Shown here: piece by piece, positions 33,748 through 42,143 of the stretch
Layout of the letters: each line of letters opens with the position of its first letter
How positions within the stretch are numbered: position 1 is the stretch's first letter
Assembly (NCBI RefSeq): GCF_000383955.1
Contig: NZ_KB913013.1
Span: 2,834,694 to 2,898,693 of the forward strand
Direction of reading: 5' to 3'
DNA from: Rudanella lutea DSM 19387
GTDB lineage: Bacteria; Bacteroidota; Bacteroidia; Cytophagales; Spirosomataceae
DNA length: 64,000 bases
Translations under genes and position numbers: made by a program
The notes under the pieces: model-generated
What the model was told of the DNA's origin: nothing
Database searches by the model: none
Seen by the model: only the letters and a program-made list of their open reading frames with translations

Positions 33748-35271
33748 ATGCACCTCTTACGTAATCTGGGGCTTGGGCTCTTTCTGACCGGTTTTGCCGT
33801 TTTCATACTCAGTCTCACGTTGGGGCAATTTCGGCTCACCGAAACAACACTGACGGACCTCGTAAAACCCGAGCACCGGGCTATTCTGCTCGACCGAACG
33901 GCCCCTATGCGCGATAAACTTTATGATAACCAGATAGCGTTTATCCAGGCGTTTCAGGGCGCGATAGATGGCTACAACGAGGAGATGCGCGCCCGCAGCC
34001 AATGGGATGCGGTAATTTATGACAACTACACCTTTGCCGTAACCCAGGCCGCGTCGGTCGGGACGGTGGCCGACCACCCGTGGCTGTGGTTCTGGTTAAG
34101 TATTGGCTTAGCTACGCTGGGTGGGCTAGTGTATGTGCTCGTTAACCCGAAGTACCATGGCCCGGCGGGTATTCGCAATGAGCACCTGTACGAGCACCCG
34201 GCTACCAACCGGGGCTGGGTGGCATGGCTCGTGGGGTCATTTCTGATCGGGTTTTATATTCTGCTCTATTTCTTTCCCGAGTACCTGACCAACTGGACGC
34301 TCATTGTGAGCCCCATCCGGCAGTTGATTAGCGGCAAGCCGGGCACTCAGGCACTCGCCAGCCAATGGTTTTTGTACGGATTTCTGTACACGGTCGTGAT
34401 TCTGGTTATGGGCATCCGAATGTTGATTCGGCACCGGCACAGCCCCTACCAGCAATGGCGCACGGCTTCGGTCATGTTTTTTCAAGTTTCGTTTGCCTTT
34501 CTGATTCCCGAAATACTGGCCTTACTCAATCAGCCCTATCAGGACCTGAAAAATATCTGGCCACTCGACTACGATTTTTTCTTCGATTATGAGCTCAACG
34601 CCAAAATTGAGGCCGGCACCTTCGGGGTATTCATGCTCGTTTGGGGCATTATCCTGACAGTTATAGGCGTGCCTGTGCTCACCTACTTTTTTGGCAAGCG
34701 CTGGTATTGTTCCTGGGTGTGTGGCTGCGGGGGCCTGGCCGAAACCCTCGGCGACCCGTACCGCCAACTTTCCGACAAGCGGCTGGGTGCCTGGAAATTT
34801 GAGCGGTGGCTGGTGCACGGGGTGCTGGTTTTCGCGGTGGTGATGACAGCCCTCGTTTTGTACACCTACTTCACCGGCCAATCGACCGTATTGGGTGTGC
34901 TCGATTCGTACAGCGTTCGGTCGGCCTACGGATTTTACATCGGCTCCCTGTTTTCGGGGGTCATTGGTACCGGTTTTTACCCCATCATGGGCAACCGGGT
35001 CTGGTGCCGGTTTGGGTGTCCGCTGGCCGCCTATCTGGGGTTAGTGCAGCGTTTCAAATCGCGTTTTCGGATTACCACCAACGGCGGGCAGTGTATTTCG
35101 TGCGGCAATTGTTCGGCTTATTGCGAAATGGGGATTGATGTGCGCTGGTACGCCCAACGCCAGCAAGACATCGTACGTTCGTCGTGTGTGGGCTGTGGCA
35201 TCTGTTCGGCCGTATGCCCGCGCGGGGTACTAAACCTCGAAACCGGGCGAGTTGATACACGTAACATCTAA
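33748..35271 (+). CDS. Polytopic membrane 4Fe-4S protein (NapH/NosR-like)
   Basis: The 507-residue inner-membrane protein has a first helix (about 6-26), a soluble loop (about 28-108), then about six more helices. Cytosolic cysteine motifs 'YCSWVCGCGGLAETLGDPYR' and 'WCRFGCPLAAYLG' precede two classical ferredoxin clusters, 'CISCGNCSAYC' and 'CVGCGICSAVCP', near the C-terminus. The arrangement is that of the NapH/NosR electron-transfer group, which pass electrons from the quinone pool or cytosol to periplasmic reductases. No nitrate or nitrous-oxide reductase gene is near, so the acceptor is unknown. The first ferredoxin motif lacks the usual final proline. Confidence 0.88.
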   Translation: MHLLRNLGLGLFLTGFAVFILSLTLGQFRLTETTLTDLVKPEHRAILLDRTAPMRDKLYDNQIAFIQAFQGAIDGYNEEMRARSQWDAVIYDNYTFAVTQAASVGTVADHPWLWFWLSIGLATLGGLVYVLVNPKYHGPAGIRNEHLYEHPATNRGWVAWLVGSFLIGFYILLYFFPEYLTNWTLIVSPIRQLISGKPGTQALASQWFLYGFLYTVVILVMGIRMLIRHRHSPYQQWRTASVMFFQVSFAFLIPEILALLNQPYQDLKNIWPLDYDFFFDYELNAKIEAGTFGVFMLVWGIILTVIGVPVLTYFFGKRWYCSWVCGCGGLAETLGDPYRQLSDKRLGAWKFERWLVHGVLVFAVVMTALVLYTYFTGQSTVLGVLDSYSVRSAYGFYIGSLFSGVIGTGFYPIMGNRVWCRFGCPLAAYLGLVQRFKSRFRITTNGGQCISCGNCSAYCEMGIDVRWYAQRQQDIVRSSCVGCGICSAVCPRGVLNLETGRVDTRNI

Positions 35272-35279
35272 AAAAAAGA

Positions 35280-35315
35280 GCGGGTACCCAAAACAAGCCT
35301 GTTTTAGGTACCCGC
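35280..35315. terminator. Bidirectional terminator between the 4Fe-4S gene and purB
   Basis: A 16-bp stem with one mismatch (35280-35295 with 35300-35315) and a 4-nt loop lies between the convergent genes, with an A-run on its left that serves as the T-run for the minus strand. Confidence 0.85.
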
Positions 35316-35334
35316 CCGTCGTATCCTTTGGCAC

Positions 35335-36675
35335 TTATATCCCGACGTATCCGTGCGGAGTTACGGCACGAAGTTCGGTCTTTATCGACTCCGACACGTC
35401 CAGCTCGTCAATAAACTGACGGATGCTGTTGGCTGTAATCTTCTCGTTGGTACGCGTCAGAGCCTTCAGGGCCTCGTAGGGTTGTGGGTAGCCTTCCCGA
35501 CGCAGAATAGTCTGGAGGGCTTCGGCCACTACGGCCCAGTTTTCTTCCAGGTCGGCCAGCAGAGCGGCTTCATTCAGTTCAAGCTTATTTAGTCCTTTGA
35601 GGGTAGCTTTCAACGCAATGACTGCATGGGCAAACGGCACACCCAGATTACGCAGCACCGTTGAGTCGGTCAGGTCGCGCTGCAAGCGGGAGATGGGCAA
35701 TTTGGCCGACAGGTGCTCAAACAGAGCGTTGGCAATGCCCAGATTCCCCTCCGAATTTTCAAAATCAATGGGGTTCACCTTGTGCGGCATGGCCGACGAA
35801 CCAACCTCGCCAGCTTTCAGCTTCTGCTTGAAATAATTCATCGAGACGTACGTCCAGATGTCGCGGTCCAGATCAATCAGAATCGTGTTGAGCCGCTTAA
35901 ACGCGTCAAGCGTTGCCGCCAGCATATCGTAATGCTCAATCTGCGTGGTAAACTGGCTCCGTACCAGCCCGAGGCTCTGCACAAAACCATCGCCAAACTG
36001 CTTCCAGTCAATGGCCGGGTAGGCTACGTGGTGCGCGTTGAAATTGCCCGTAGCCCCGCCAAACTTGGCCGCCGACGGAATCTGGGTCAGCAGGTCCAGC
36101 TGTTTGTCGATCCGCTCGCAAAAAACCAGCAGTTCTTTACCCAGCCGGGTTGGCGAAGCCGGTTGCCCGTGCGTACGAGCCAGCATGGGCACATTGGCCC
36201 ATTGGTCGGCTAGTTGACGCAGCCGCTCATTCACCTCGCGGTACAGGGGCGTAATCTCAGTTTTCAGGGCTTCATCAAGCAGGAGCGGGATGGCGGTGTT
36301 GTTGATATCCTGCGAGGTTAAGCCAAAGTGGATAAACTCCAGCTTGTCGGCGATAGGTAGGCTTTGCAGCTTCTCTTTAATGAAATACTCAACCGCCTTA
36401 ACGTCGTGGTTGGTGGTCGACTCGATTTCTTTGATCCGGAGGGCGTCGGCTTCGGTAAAGTTCTCGTACAGCCCCCGAAGGGTCGGGAACAGGTTCGTAT
36501 CCGTATCGGCCAGTTGGGGAATAGGCCACTCGCAAAGCGCGATAAAGTACTCGATTTCAATCCGAACCCGGTACCGAATCAGGCCAAACTCAGAGAAGTA
36601 CGGGGCTAAAGCGGTTACTTGCCGACGATAGCGGCCATCGACGGGCGTGATTGCCGTCAGCGCAGATAATTCCAT
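35335..36675 (-). CDS. purB: Adenylosuccinate lyase
   Basis: This 446-residue enzyme of the fumarase/aspartase superfamily cleaves adenylosuccinate and SAICAR in purine synthesis. It shows 'ALTAITPVDGRYRRQV', 'HFGLTSQDINNTAIPL' (catalytic His region), 'RTHGQPASPTRLGKEL' and the signature loop 'GSSAMPHKVNPIDFENSEGN'. The start is the ATG at 36675: an in-frame TTG upstream at 36693 would place the -7 box inside the gene. With this start the predicted mRNA is leaderless or nearly so. Confidence 0.96.
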   Translation of the reverse strand: MELSALTAITPVDGRYRRQVTALAPYFSEFGLIRYRVRIEIEYFIALCEWPIPQLADTDTNLFPTLRGLYENFTEADALRIKEIESTTNHDVKAVEYFIKEKLQSLPIADKLEFIHFGLTSQDINNTAIPLLLDEALKTEITPLYREVNERLRQLADQWANVPMLARTHGQPASPTRLGKELLVFCERIDKQLDLLTQIPSAAKFGGATGNFNAHHVAYPAIDWKQFGDGFVQSLGLVRSQFTTQIEHYDMLAATLDAFKRLNTILIDLDRDIWTYVSMNYFKQKLKAGEVGSSAMPHKVNPIDFENSEGNLGIANALFEHLSAKLPISRLQRDLTDSTVLRNLGVPFAHAVIALKATLKGLNKLELNEAALLADLEENWAVVAEALQTILRREGYPQPYEALKALTRTNEKITANSIRQFIDELDVSESIKTELRAVTPHGYVGI

Positions 36676-36679
36676 CCGG

Positions 36680-36687
36680 CAAAGATA
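36680..36687 (-). promoter_or_regulatory. -7 box of purB four bases from the ATG
   Basis: The minus strand reads TATCTTTG, then CCGG, then the purB ATG. Transcription would begin at or within a few bases of the start codon. The -33 element is weak. Confidence 0.6.
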
Positions 36688-36787
36688 TTGCAATAGGCGC
36701 AGGGATGGAACGGATTGAGTAGGTTAGTTTGGTTAAAGCCACGGATTGCCCTCCTGTAACCGGCTCAATCCGTGGCTCTATGATTAC

Positions 36788-38305
36788 CTAAAACGGTTGC
36801 AGATACACCCCAACTCCTAACCAGAATACCCGGTCGGCTTCGTAGATGCTGTAAGGCCGGAAACCCGCGTAGGTTTCGAGCAGGAATGTCAGGTTGTTTG
36901 GCCCCTGCCCCACCGTTGTCCCGATACCGGCTTTGACGCCCGGCCTGAAATTGGTTTGCTGCCACATTTTCAGATCAAGCCCGCCAACCAGCTGCGAATT
37001 TTTGGTCGATGGTTTTTTGTACCAGAACCCCGCCTGCGCGCTCAGGGGCTTGCGCTCCTGCGAAATTCGCAGCCCCACACCCAAACCTCCGTACACACGC
37101 ACATCGCGTATCTGCTGGCTGTACGTCGCGTCGATCAGTTCGTAGTTAACGGCATTGGGTAACCGGAAATTCAGCTGATTCCGAATGATAAAATCGTCGC
37201 CGAGGTGCGATGAAAGGTGGTACGCCCGGAATCGCCAGGTACCGGGGCCGCGCCGGAGGTGGTACGAGATACCCACCCGGTAGTCGGTATTAATCAGTTG
37301 CCGGCGCTGCTTGTTAATTTTTTCGTCTTTGTACACCTCAAATTGCGTGAACGAAGCCACATCAAGCGCCCATTCGCTGGCCCGGTTGGTACCAGTTTGC
37401 CGCCGGAAAAACGGTTTTTGTAAGCCAAACGCAAAGGGTACAATTGTTCCCTCGTACCGCTCGCCATTGCTCACAAACAGAGGCAGCACACTGCCGTACG
37501 TCTGCGATTGAAGCGGGTCGAGTAGGATGGGCGCAAACAGGTGGTCTTTGGGAAATAACTGTTTCCGGGCACTGAATGCCGCGGTTGTGTCGGGGCGGGT
37601 TGCCACGGCCGTAGCGGCTTCTTCGCGCCGACGCTGTTCCTTCGTCTGCCGCTCAAGCGCACGTTCGGCATCCCGTTGCTGCTGTTGCTGCTGCCGCTCC
37701 AACTCCGCCTGCCGACGCGCGGCCTCGCGTTGTTGCTGAAGGGCATCCCGTTGTTTTTGGGCGGCTTCGCGGTTTTGTGCATCCTGTGCCTGCCGAGCGG
37801 CTTTTTCGCGGGCAGCCTGCTCCTGCCGGGCGGCTTCGGATGCCCGTCGGGCTTCACGTTCACGATCGGCGGTTGAGGCCTTGCTCGGCGTTGGAGTTGG
37901 CGCATCCGCCGGGGCCGTCGAAATCGGCGACGTAGCTGCCGGAGGGGCTGTTACGGGCGACGTAGCCGGTGCTGGTGCTGAAGCGGGGGCCGTACTGGAG
38001 GGTACCGACTTCGGAGCTTCTGTTTTGGCCGTAGGTGTTTCTCCCCGTTTCTGAGCTTCCTTCTGCGCTTCGCGTTCTTTACGCTTGCGCTCTTTTTCGG
38101 CCTGTTCGGCAAAGTACTGCCGTTGCCGCTCGGCCATTTCGGCTTTAAACTTACGTTGCGCTTCGATTTCCCGCTGCAAACGCTCCTGCCGCTTCTGTTC
38201 TGCGGGGGTCAGGGTTTTGCTCGTCGGCGAAGTAGGGGCCTGTGCATAGGCTGTCAGCGTACTGACAGCAAGCAGCAGACCTATCAATTGAGTAGTAGTG
38301 CGCAT
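36788..38305 (-). CDS. Exported coiled-coil protein with C-terminal DUF1207-like barrel
   Basis: The 505-residue protein has a signal peptide (about 1-22), a very basic/acidic Arg-Glu-Gln-Lys-rich helix (about 30-95), a Pro/Ala/Ser/Thr linker (about 96-155), a second charged helix (about 155-250, with a run of Gln), and a C-terminal domain (about 265-505). The last resembles DUF1207 proteins: 'FPKDHLFAPILLDPLQSQTYGS', 'INTDYRVGISYHLRRGPGTWRFR', 'HLSSHLGDDFIIRNQ', 'VYGGLGVGLRIS', ending in 'FWLGVGVYLQPF', an outer-membrane-like terminus. DUF1207 proteins are uncharacterised. The long helices could span the periplasm. The gene lies between purB and the dipeptidase, all minus strand. Confidence 0.75.
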   Translation of the reverse strand: MRTTTQLIGLLLAVSTLTAYAQAPTSPTSKTLTPAEQKRQERLQREIEAQRKFKAEMAERQRQYFAEQAEKERKRKEREAQKEAQKRGETPTAKTEAPKSVPSSTAPASAPAPATSPVTAPPAATSPISTAPADAPTPTPSKASTADREREARRASEAARQEQAAREKAARQAQDAQNREAAQKQRDALQQQREAARRQAELERQQQQQQRDAERALERQTKEQRRREEAATAVATRPDTTAAFSARKQLFPKDHLFAPILLDPLQSQTYGSVLPLFVSNGERYEGTIVPFAFGLQKPFFRRQTGTNRASEWALDVASFTQFEVYKDEKINKQRRQLINTDYRVGISYHLRRGPGTWRFRAYHLSSHLGDDFIIRNQLNFRLPNAVNYELIDATYSQQIRDVRVYGGLGVGLRISQERKPLSAQAGFWYKKPSTKNSQLVGGLDLKMWQQTNFRPGVKAGIGTTVGQGPNNLTFLLETYAGFRPYSIYEADRVFWLGVGVYLQPF

Positions 38306-38372
38306 GGTTTAGGCTTACAAAAAGAGGAGCGTAGAGAATCCCTCTCGCTCCTCTTTAAGGTGCAAAATACGC

Positions 38373-39749
38373 TTAGTTCTGTTTGAGAGCCGCGTAGTGC
38401 TTGAAAAACAAGGGAATGGTTTCGATTCCTTTGTAAAAATTAAACAGGCCGTAGCTCTCGTTGGGCGAGTGAAGTGCGTCGATATCAAGGCCGAAACCCA
38501 TCAGAATCGACTTGATACCCAGCTCCTGCTCAAAAAGCGCCACAATCGGGATACTCCCTCCCCCCCGGGTCGGGATCGGTTTCTTCCCCCACGATTCTTC
38601 CATAGCCCGGCTGGCTGCTTCAAACTCCACCGAGTCAGTAGGCATCACATAAGGCAGACCACCGTGATGGGGCCGTACCTCAACCCGTACAGATGCGGGC
38701 GCAATAGACTCAAAGTGTTTGGTAAACAGCTCGGTGATTTCATCGGGCGTTTGGTTCGGCACCAGCCGCATACTGATTTTGGCGGATGCTTTAGAGGGCA
38801 ACACCGTCTTGGCTCCCTCGCCAATATAGCCGCCCCAGATACCGTTTACGTCCAGCGTAGGCCGTACCGAGGTGCGCTCGATGGTTGAGTAACCGGCCTC
38901 GCCAAACACCTCCTGAATACCCAAGTCGCGTTTGTATTCGACCAGATCGAACGGTGCTTTGGCCATTTCGGCACGCTCGTCGGCACTCAGCTCAACTACT
39001 TTGTCGTAAAAACCCGGAATCGTGATATGGCCGTCGGCATCTTTGAGCGACGCAATCATCTGACACAGCACATTCACCGGATTATCGACGCCACCACCGT
39101 ACACACCCGAGTGCAGGTCGCGGTTGGGACCGGTCACTTCTACCTCTACGTACGAAAGGCCACGCAGACCTGTTTCGAGCGAGGGGACATCGTTGGCAAT
39201 GATACTGGTGTCGGAAATCAGGATGGCGTCGGCTTTCAGAAGCTCCCGGTTCTCGGTTACGAAAAGCCCCAGATGGTCTGAACCGACCTCCTCCTCGCCT
39301 TCAATCATCACCTTCACGTTGCAAGGCAGCGAGTCGGTGGCAATCATTGCCTCGATGGCTTTCACGTGCATGTAAAACTGCCCTTTGTCGTCGCAGGCTC
39401 CGCGGGCGTAGATGCGCTCGTTGCGGATGGTCGGCTCAAAGGGGGGCGTGTGCCAGAGTTCGTAGGGGTCGGCGGGCTGCACATCGTAGTGGCCGTAAAC
39501 CAATACGGTTGGTAGTGCCGGGTCGATCAGTTTTTCGGCGTACACAATGGGGTGTCCGGCCGTTTCGAACAACTGAGCCCGGTCGACACCGGCCGCCGTC
39601 AGTTTATCGCGGACAAACTCGGCTGCCCGCCGAACGTCGTCTTTAAATTTGGAGTCGGCCGATACCGAGGGAATTCGGAGCAGGTCGAGGAGTTCGTCTA
39701 AATAACGCTGTTTGTTTGACTCAATGTACGATGCAGTAGCAGCATTCAT
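38373..39749 (-). CDS. M20 family metallodipeptidase
   Basis: This 458-residue di-zinc dipeptidase of the M20 (ArgE/DapE/CNDP) family releases amino acids from dipeptides in the cytosol. Motifs: 'VLVYGHYDVQPADP' (first His/Asp ligands), 'ARGACDDKGQFYMHVKAIE' (bridging Asp), 'IEGEEEVGSDHLGLF' (Glu pair) and 'PTRGGGSIPIVALFEQELGI' (substrate loop), with the lid domain between. The start is set at 39749 because the conserved N-terminal helix begins just after; upstream codons show no family character. No signal peptide is present. Confidence 0.93.
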   Translation of the reverse strand: MNAATASYIESNKQRYLDELLDLLRIPSVSADSKFKDDVRRAAEFVRDKLTAAGVDRAQLFETAGHPIVYAEKLIDPALPTVLVYGHYDVQPADPYELWHTPPFEPTIRNERIYARGACDDKGQFYMHVKAIEAMIATDSLPCNVKVMIEGEEEVGSDHLGLFVTENRELLKADAILISDTSIIANDVPSLETGLRGLSYVEVEVTGPNRDLHSGVYGGGVDNPVNVLCQMIASLKDADGHITIPGFYDKVVELSADERAEMAKAPFDLVEYKRDLGIQEVFGEAGYSTIERTSVRPTLDVNGIWGGYIGEGAKTVLPSKASAKISMRLVPNQTPDEITELFTKHFESIAPASVRVEVRPHHGGLPYVMPTDSVEFEAASRAMEESWGKKPIPTRGGGSIPIVALFEQELGIKSILMGFGLDIDALHSPNESYGLFNFYKGIETIPLFFKHYAALKQN

Positions 39750-39831
39750 CAGGATTTGGTTTTTAGGTTCACGCTGTTGATTCGCAAAGTTGGCAAAAAC
39801 CGGGCGGGTTTTGAAACCCTCATACAAAGAA

Positions 39832-39876
39832 GCGAAGGCGCCGGAACAGAATTAATCTCGTTCGCAGCGCCTTCGC
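39832..39876. terminator. Hairpin after plsY
   Basis: A perfect 10-bp GC-rich stem (39832-39841 with 39867-39876) and a 25-nt loop lie past the plsY stop on the minus strand, followed by a short T-containing run. Likely terminator, weaker than others here. Confidence 0.55.
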
Positions 39877-39911
39877 GTCGGGGGCTTGCACCCGCCTTAT
39901 TTTATAAACGA

Positions 39912-40562
39912 TTATTTCCGTTTCCGCAGCCGGATCAGTACGGTTCTGCTTTCCTGCCCGTTCAGGATTCGGCTAATGTTCTTTTTGTGGGTGAGTACCA
40001 CCAGCAGAAACACCACAAAGCCAAATACAATAAGCAGGGGGCTTTCTTTCTGACCGAAAGCACGCATGAGTAGCAGAACCGGAAACGCCAGCGCAGCCAG
40101 CATAGAACCCAGTGATACATACTGCGACGAAAGCACCACCAGCAAAAAGATACCGATACAAACGGCGGCTACCTCAGGGTGCGTGGCCAATACCATACCC
40201 AGCAACGAAGCAACGCCTTTGCCGCCCCGAAACTGAGCGAACACCGGATACAGGTGCCCCACCACGGCCGTCAGGCCAAACAGAAGCTTAAAAATCAGGA
40301 TATGGTCTTCGGTGATCCAGCCAATCTGCCAAAGAAGCGTGGCCAACAAGGCAGCCGTGTAGCCTTTCAGCACATCGACCAGCATGACCACGGTACCAGC
40401 CCGCTTACCCAGCACCCGGAAGGTGTTGGTGGCTCCGGCGTTACCGCTACCAAACTGACGAACATCGACCCCAAAAAAGGCCTGACCATACCAAACAGAC
40501 GTTGGGATGGAGCCCAACAGATACGCAAGTACAAACGCTACGGCTACAGCCAATACACTCAT
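39912..40562 (-). CDS. plsY: Glycerol-3-phosphate acyltransferase PlsY
   Basis: The 216-residue inner-membrane enzyme transfers acyl groups from acyl-phosphate to glycerol-3-phosphate, starting phospholipid synthesis. Three conserved loops are visible: 'LLGSIPTSVWYG', 'GSGNAGATNTFRVLGKRAG' and 'FRGGKGVASLLG', between about five to seven membrane helices, with a basic C-terminal tail. A -7 box at 40646-40653 suggests its own promoter. Confidence 0.95.
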   Translation of the reverse strand: MSVLAVAVAFVLAYLLGSIPTSVWYGQAFFGVDVRQFGSGNAGATNTFRVLGKRAGTVVMLVDVLKGYTAALLATLLWQIGWITEDHILIFKLLFGLTAVVGHLYPVFAQFRGGKGVASLLGMVLATHPEVAAVCIGIFLLVVLSSQYVSLGSMLAALAFPVLLLMRAFGQKESPLLIVFGFVVFLLVVLTHKKNISRILNGQESRTVLIRLRKRK

Positions 40563-40645
40563 AAACGTGAGTTATTATGGATTGAACCTACATTTTATTC
40601 TGCAGGCAGTCGCAATGATAACACAAGAAACCGTCAATATTATCC

Positions 40646-40653
40646 CAAAGTTA
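40646..40653 (-). promoter_or_regulatory. -7 box for plsY
   Basis: Minus-strand TAACTTTG matches TAnnTTTG and ends 83 bases before the plsY ATG, giving a leader of about 80 bases. No clear -33. Confidence 0.45.
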
Positions 40654-40714
40654 AGATTTAATAAAAGTTTTCGGCATATCAAATATACCAAAACGCTTAT
40701 TTTATTGCATAATC

Positions 40715-41998
40715 TTACTTTCCTCCAACTACGACCTCAATAAGGTCATTTTCGGTCAGGTACCGGGTTGCCATTTGGGCAATCGTTTCGGCGGAAACCG
40801 ACCGAATGTTAGCCACGTAATTCGTCAGAAAGTCGGTTGGCAGGCCATCCAGCAAAATCAGCTTATACCGATCGGCAATTTCGAACGGGGTGTTGAGCGA
40901 GCCTACAAACTCACCCGCCATAAAATTCTTGACGGTTTCGAGTTCATCGGCGGGAACCAGCTCGGTTTGGAGTCGCCGGATTTCCTTCCGGGTTTCATCG
41001 AGGGTTTGCTGGGTAAACTCTTTCTTTACATCGGTACCGATGAGGAAGTAGCCTTCGTGCCGGAATGAGATCAGGTTTGACGAAATGCCGTAGGTGAACC
41101 CTTTTTCTTCGCGGATATTCTTCATGAGTCGCGACCCGAAATACCCCCCCAGCAGTTCGTTAGTCACCAGCATCGGGAAGAAATCGGGATGATCGCGGGT
41201 AAACAACCGGCGTCCCATCCGAATTGACGATTGCAGACTCTCGGCCTTTTCGGCCAGAATAACCGGTTGGCTCGTGGCCAGTTCGGGCAGGGTCTCTGTG
41301 TCGGTAACGGACCCGGCAAAGGTCATTGAGCCGAAGTAATGATCTACAAGTGCAACCTCCGCTTCGGTCACGTGTCCGGCCAGTAAGACCTGAAAGGGGC
41401 GGTTCCGAATGGTTCGGTCGAAATGGCCCGCAATATCGGTCCGGGTAATCTGTTCGACTACCTCCGGCCGCTGTGTACGCCCGTACGGATGCGCCTTCCC
41501 GAACAGATTTTCCCGAAACAGCACCCCGGCTACATACGCGTTCTTTTCGAGGTTGACGCGCAGGTTTTGGAGCGTAATGTTGCGCAGGTCTTCAAACTCT
41601 TTCTCAGGGAACACCGGTTCGGTGAGCATTTCTTTCACCATAGGCAACACATCGGCCAGATGGCGCGTGAGGCAGTACACCACTACACTGCACCGGTCGG
41701 GGCCAGCGTTGAGTTCCAGAAACGCCCCGTACCGGTCGAAATACTCACTGATTTGGGCCGACGAATGCCCGGCGGTTCCTTCGGCGAGCATTTTCATAGC
41801 GAAAAAGGCAGCACCCGCCTGCCCATTTTCGTACCAGGTACCGGCATCGAAAATACACTCGATCCGCATAACCGGCTGCTGATGAACCGAAACCAGATGA
41901 ACGGGTAAACCATTGGCCAATGTGGTAGATTGCACGGCGGGCAAACGCACTTCATGAATGGCCTGAAACGAAGGTGACTGTGTACGATCTAAAAGCAT
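40715..41998 (-). CDS. Non-catalytic M16B peptidase homologue
   Basis: The 427-residue protein follows M16B processing-peptidase-like proteins from end to end ('TLANGLPVHLVSVHQQPVMRIECIFDAGTWYENG', then 'YFGSRLMKNIREEKGFTYGISS' with the Arg/Tyr pair of the inactive-subunit type). Where active members have HxxEH the sequence reads 'AAFFAMKMLAEGT', so all zinc ligands are missing. Such proteins normally pair with an active M16B subunit encoded next door; here neighbours are porV and plsY, so it is an orphan. There is no signal peptide. The start is the ATG at 41998. Confidence 0.88.
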   Translation of the reverse strand: MLLDRTQSPSFQAIHEVRLPAVQSTTLANGLPVHLVSVHQQPVMRIECIFDAGTWYENGQAGAAFFAMKMLAEGTAGHSSAQISEYFDRYGAFLELNAGPDRCSVVVYCLTRHLADVLPMVKEMLTEPVFPEKEFEDLRNITLQNLRVNLEKNAYVAGVLFRENLFGKAHPYGRTQRPEVVEQITRTDIAGHFDRTIRNRPFQVLLAGHVTEAEVALVDHYFGSMTFAGSVTDTETLPELATSQPVILAEKAESLQSSIRMGRRLFTRDHPDFFPMLVTNELLGGYFGSRLMKNIREEKGFTYGISSNLISFRHEGYFLIGTDVKKEFTQQTLDETRKEIRRLQTELVPADELETVKNFMAGEFVGSLNTPFEIADRYKLILLDGLPTDFLTNYVANIRSVSAETIAQMATRYLTENDLIEVVVGGK

Positions 41999-42070
41999 AT
42001 CCGAACGGCCCCTCAGGGGGGCCTTACGCAAGAGGGTTGGCTGAGCGCAAACCCGTAGGTGTATGTATGC

Positions 42071-42126
42071 GGAAAGACGTTAGGCGTCAGACGATCCAAA
42101 GTGAGCCTGATACCTAACGTCTTTCC
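42071..42126. terminator. Long hairpin after porV
   Basis: A 14-bp perfect stem (42071-42084 with 42113-42126) continues inward for about ten more base pairs with two mismatches. It lies between the porV stop (42144) and the M16B start. There is no clear T-run, so it may end or stabilise the porV mRNA. Confidence 0.6.
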
Positions 42127-42143
42127 GTTAGTGACTGAATATG

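Noticed and set aside
37640-37745. CTG/CAG-like tandem tract that could be a microsatellite
   Set aside because: It is imperfect and encodes the Gln/Arg-rich helix of the coiled-coil protein, so codon composition explains it.
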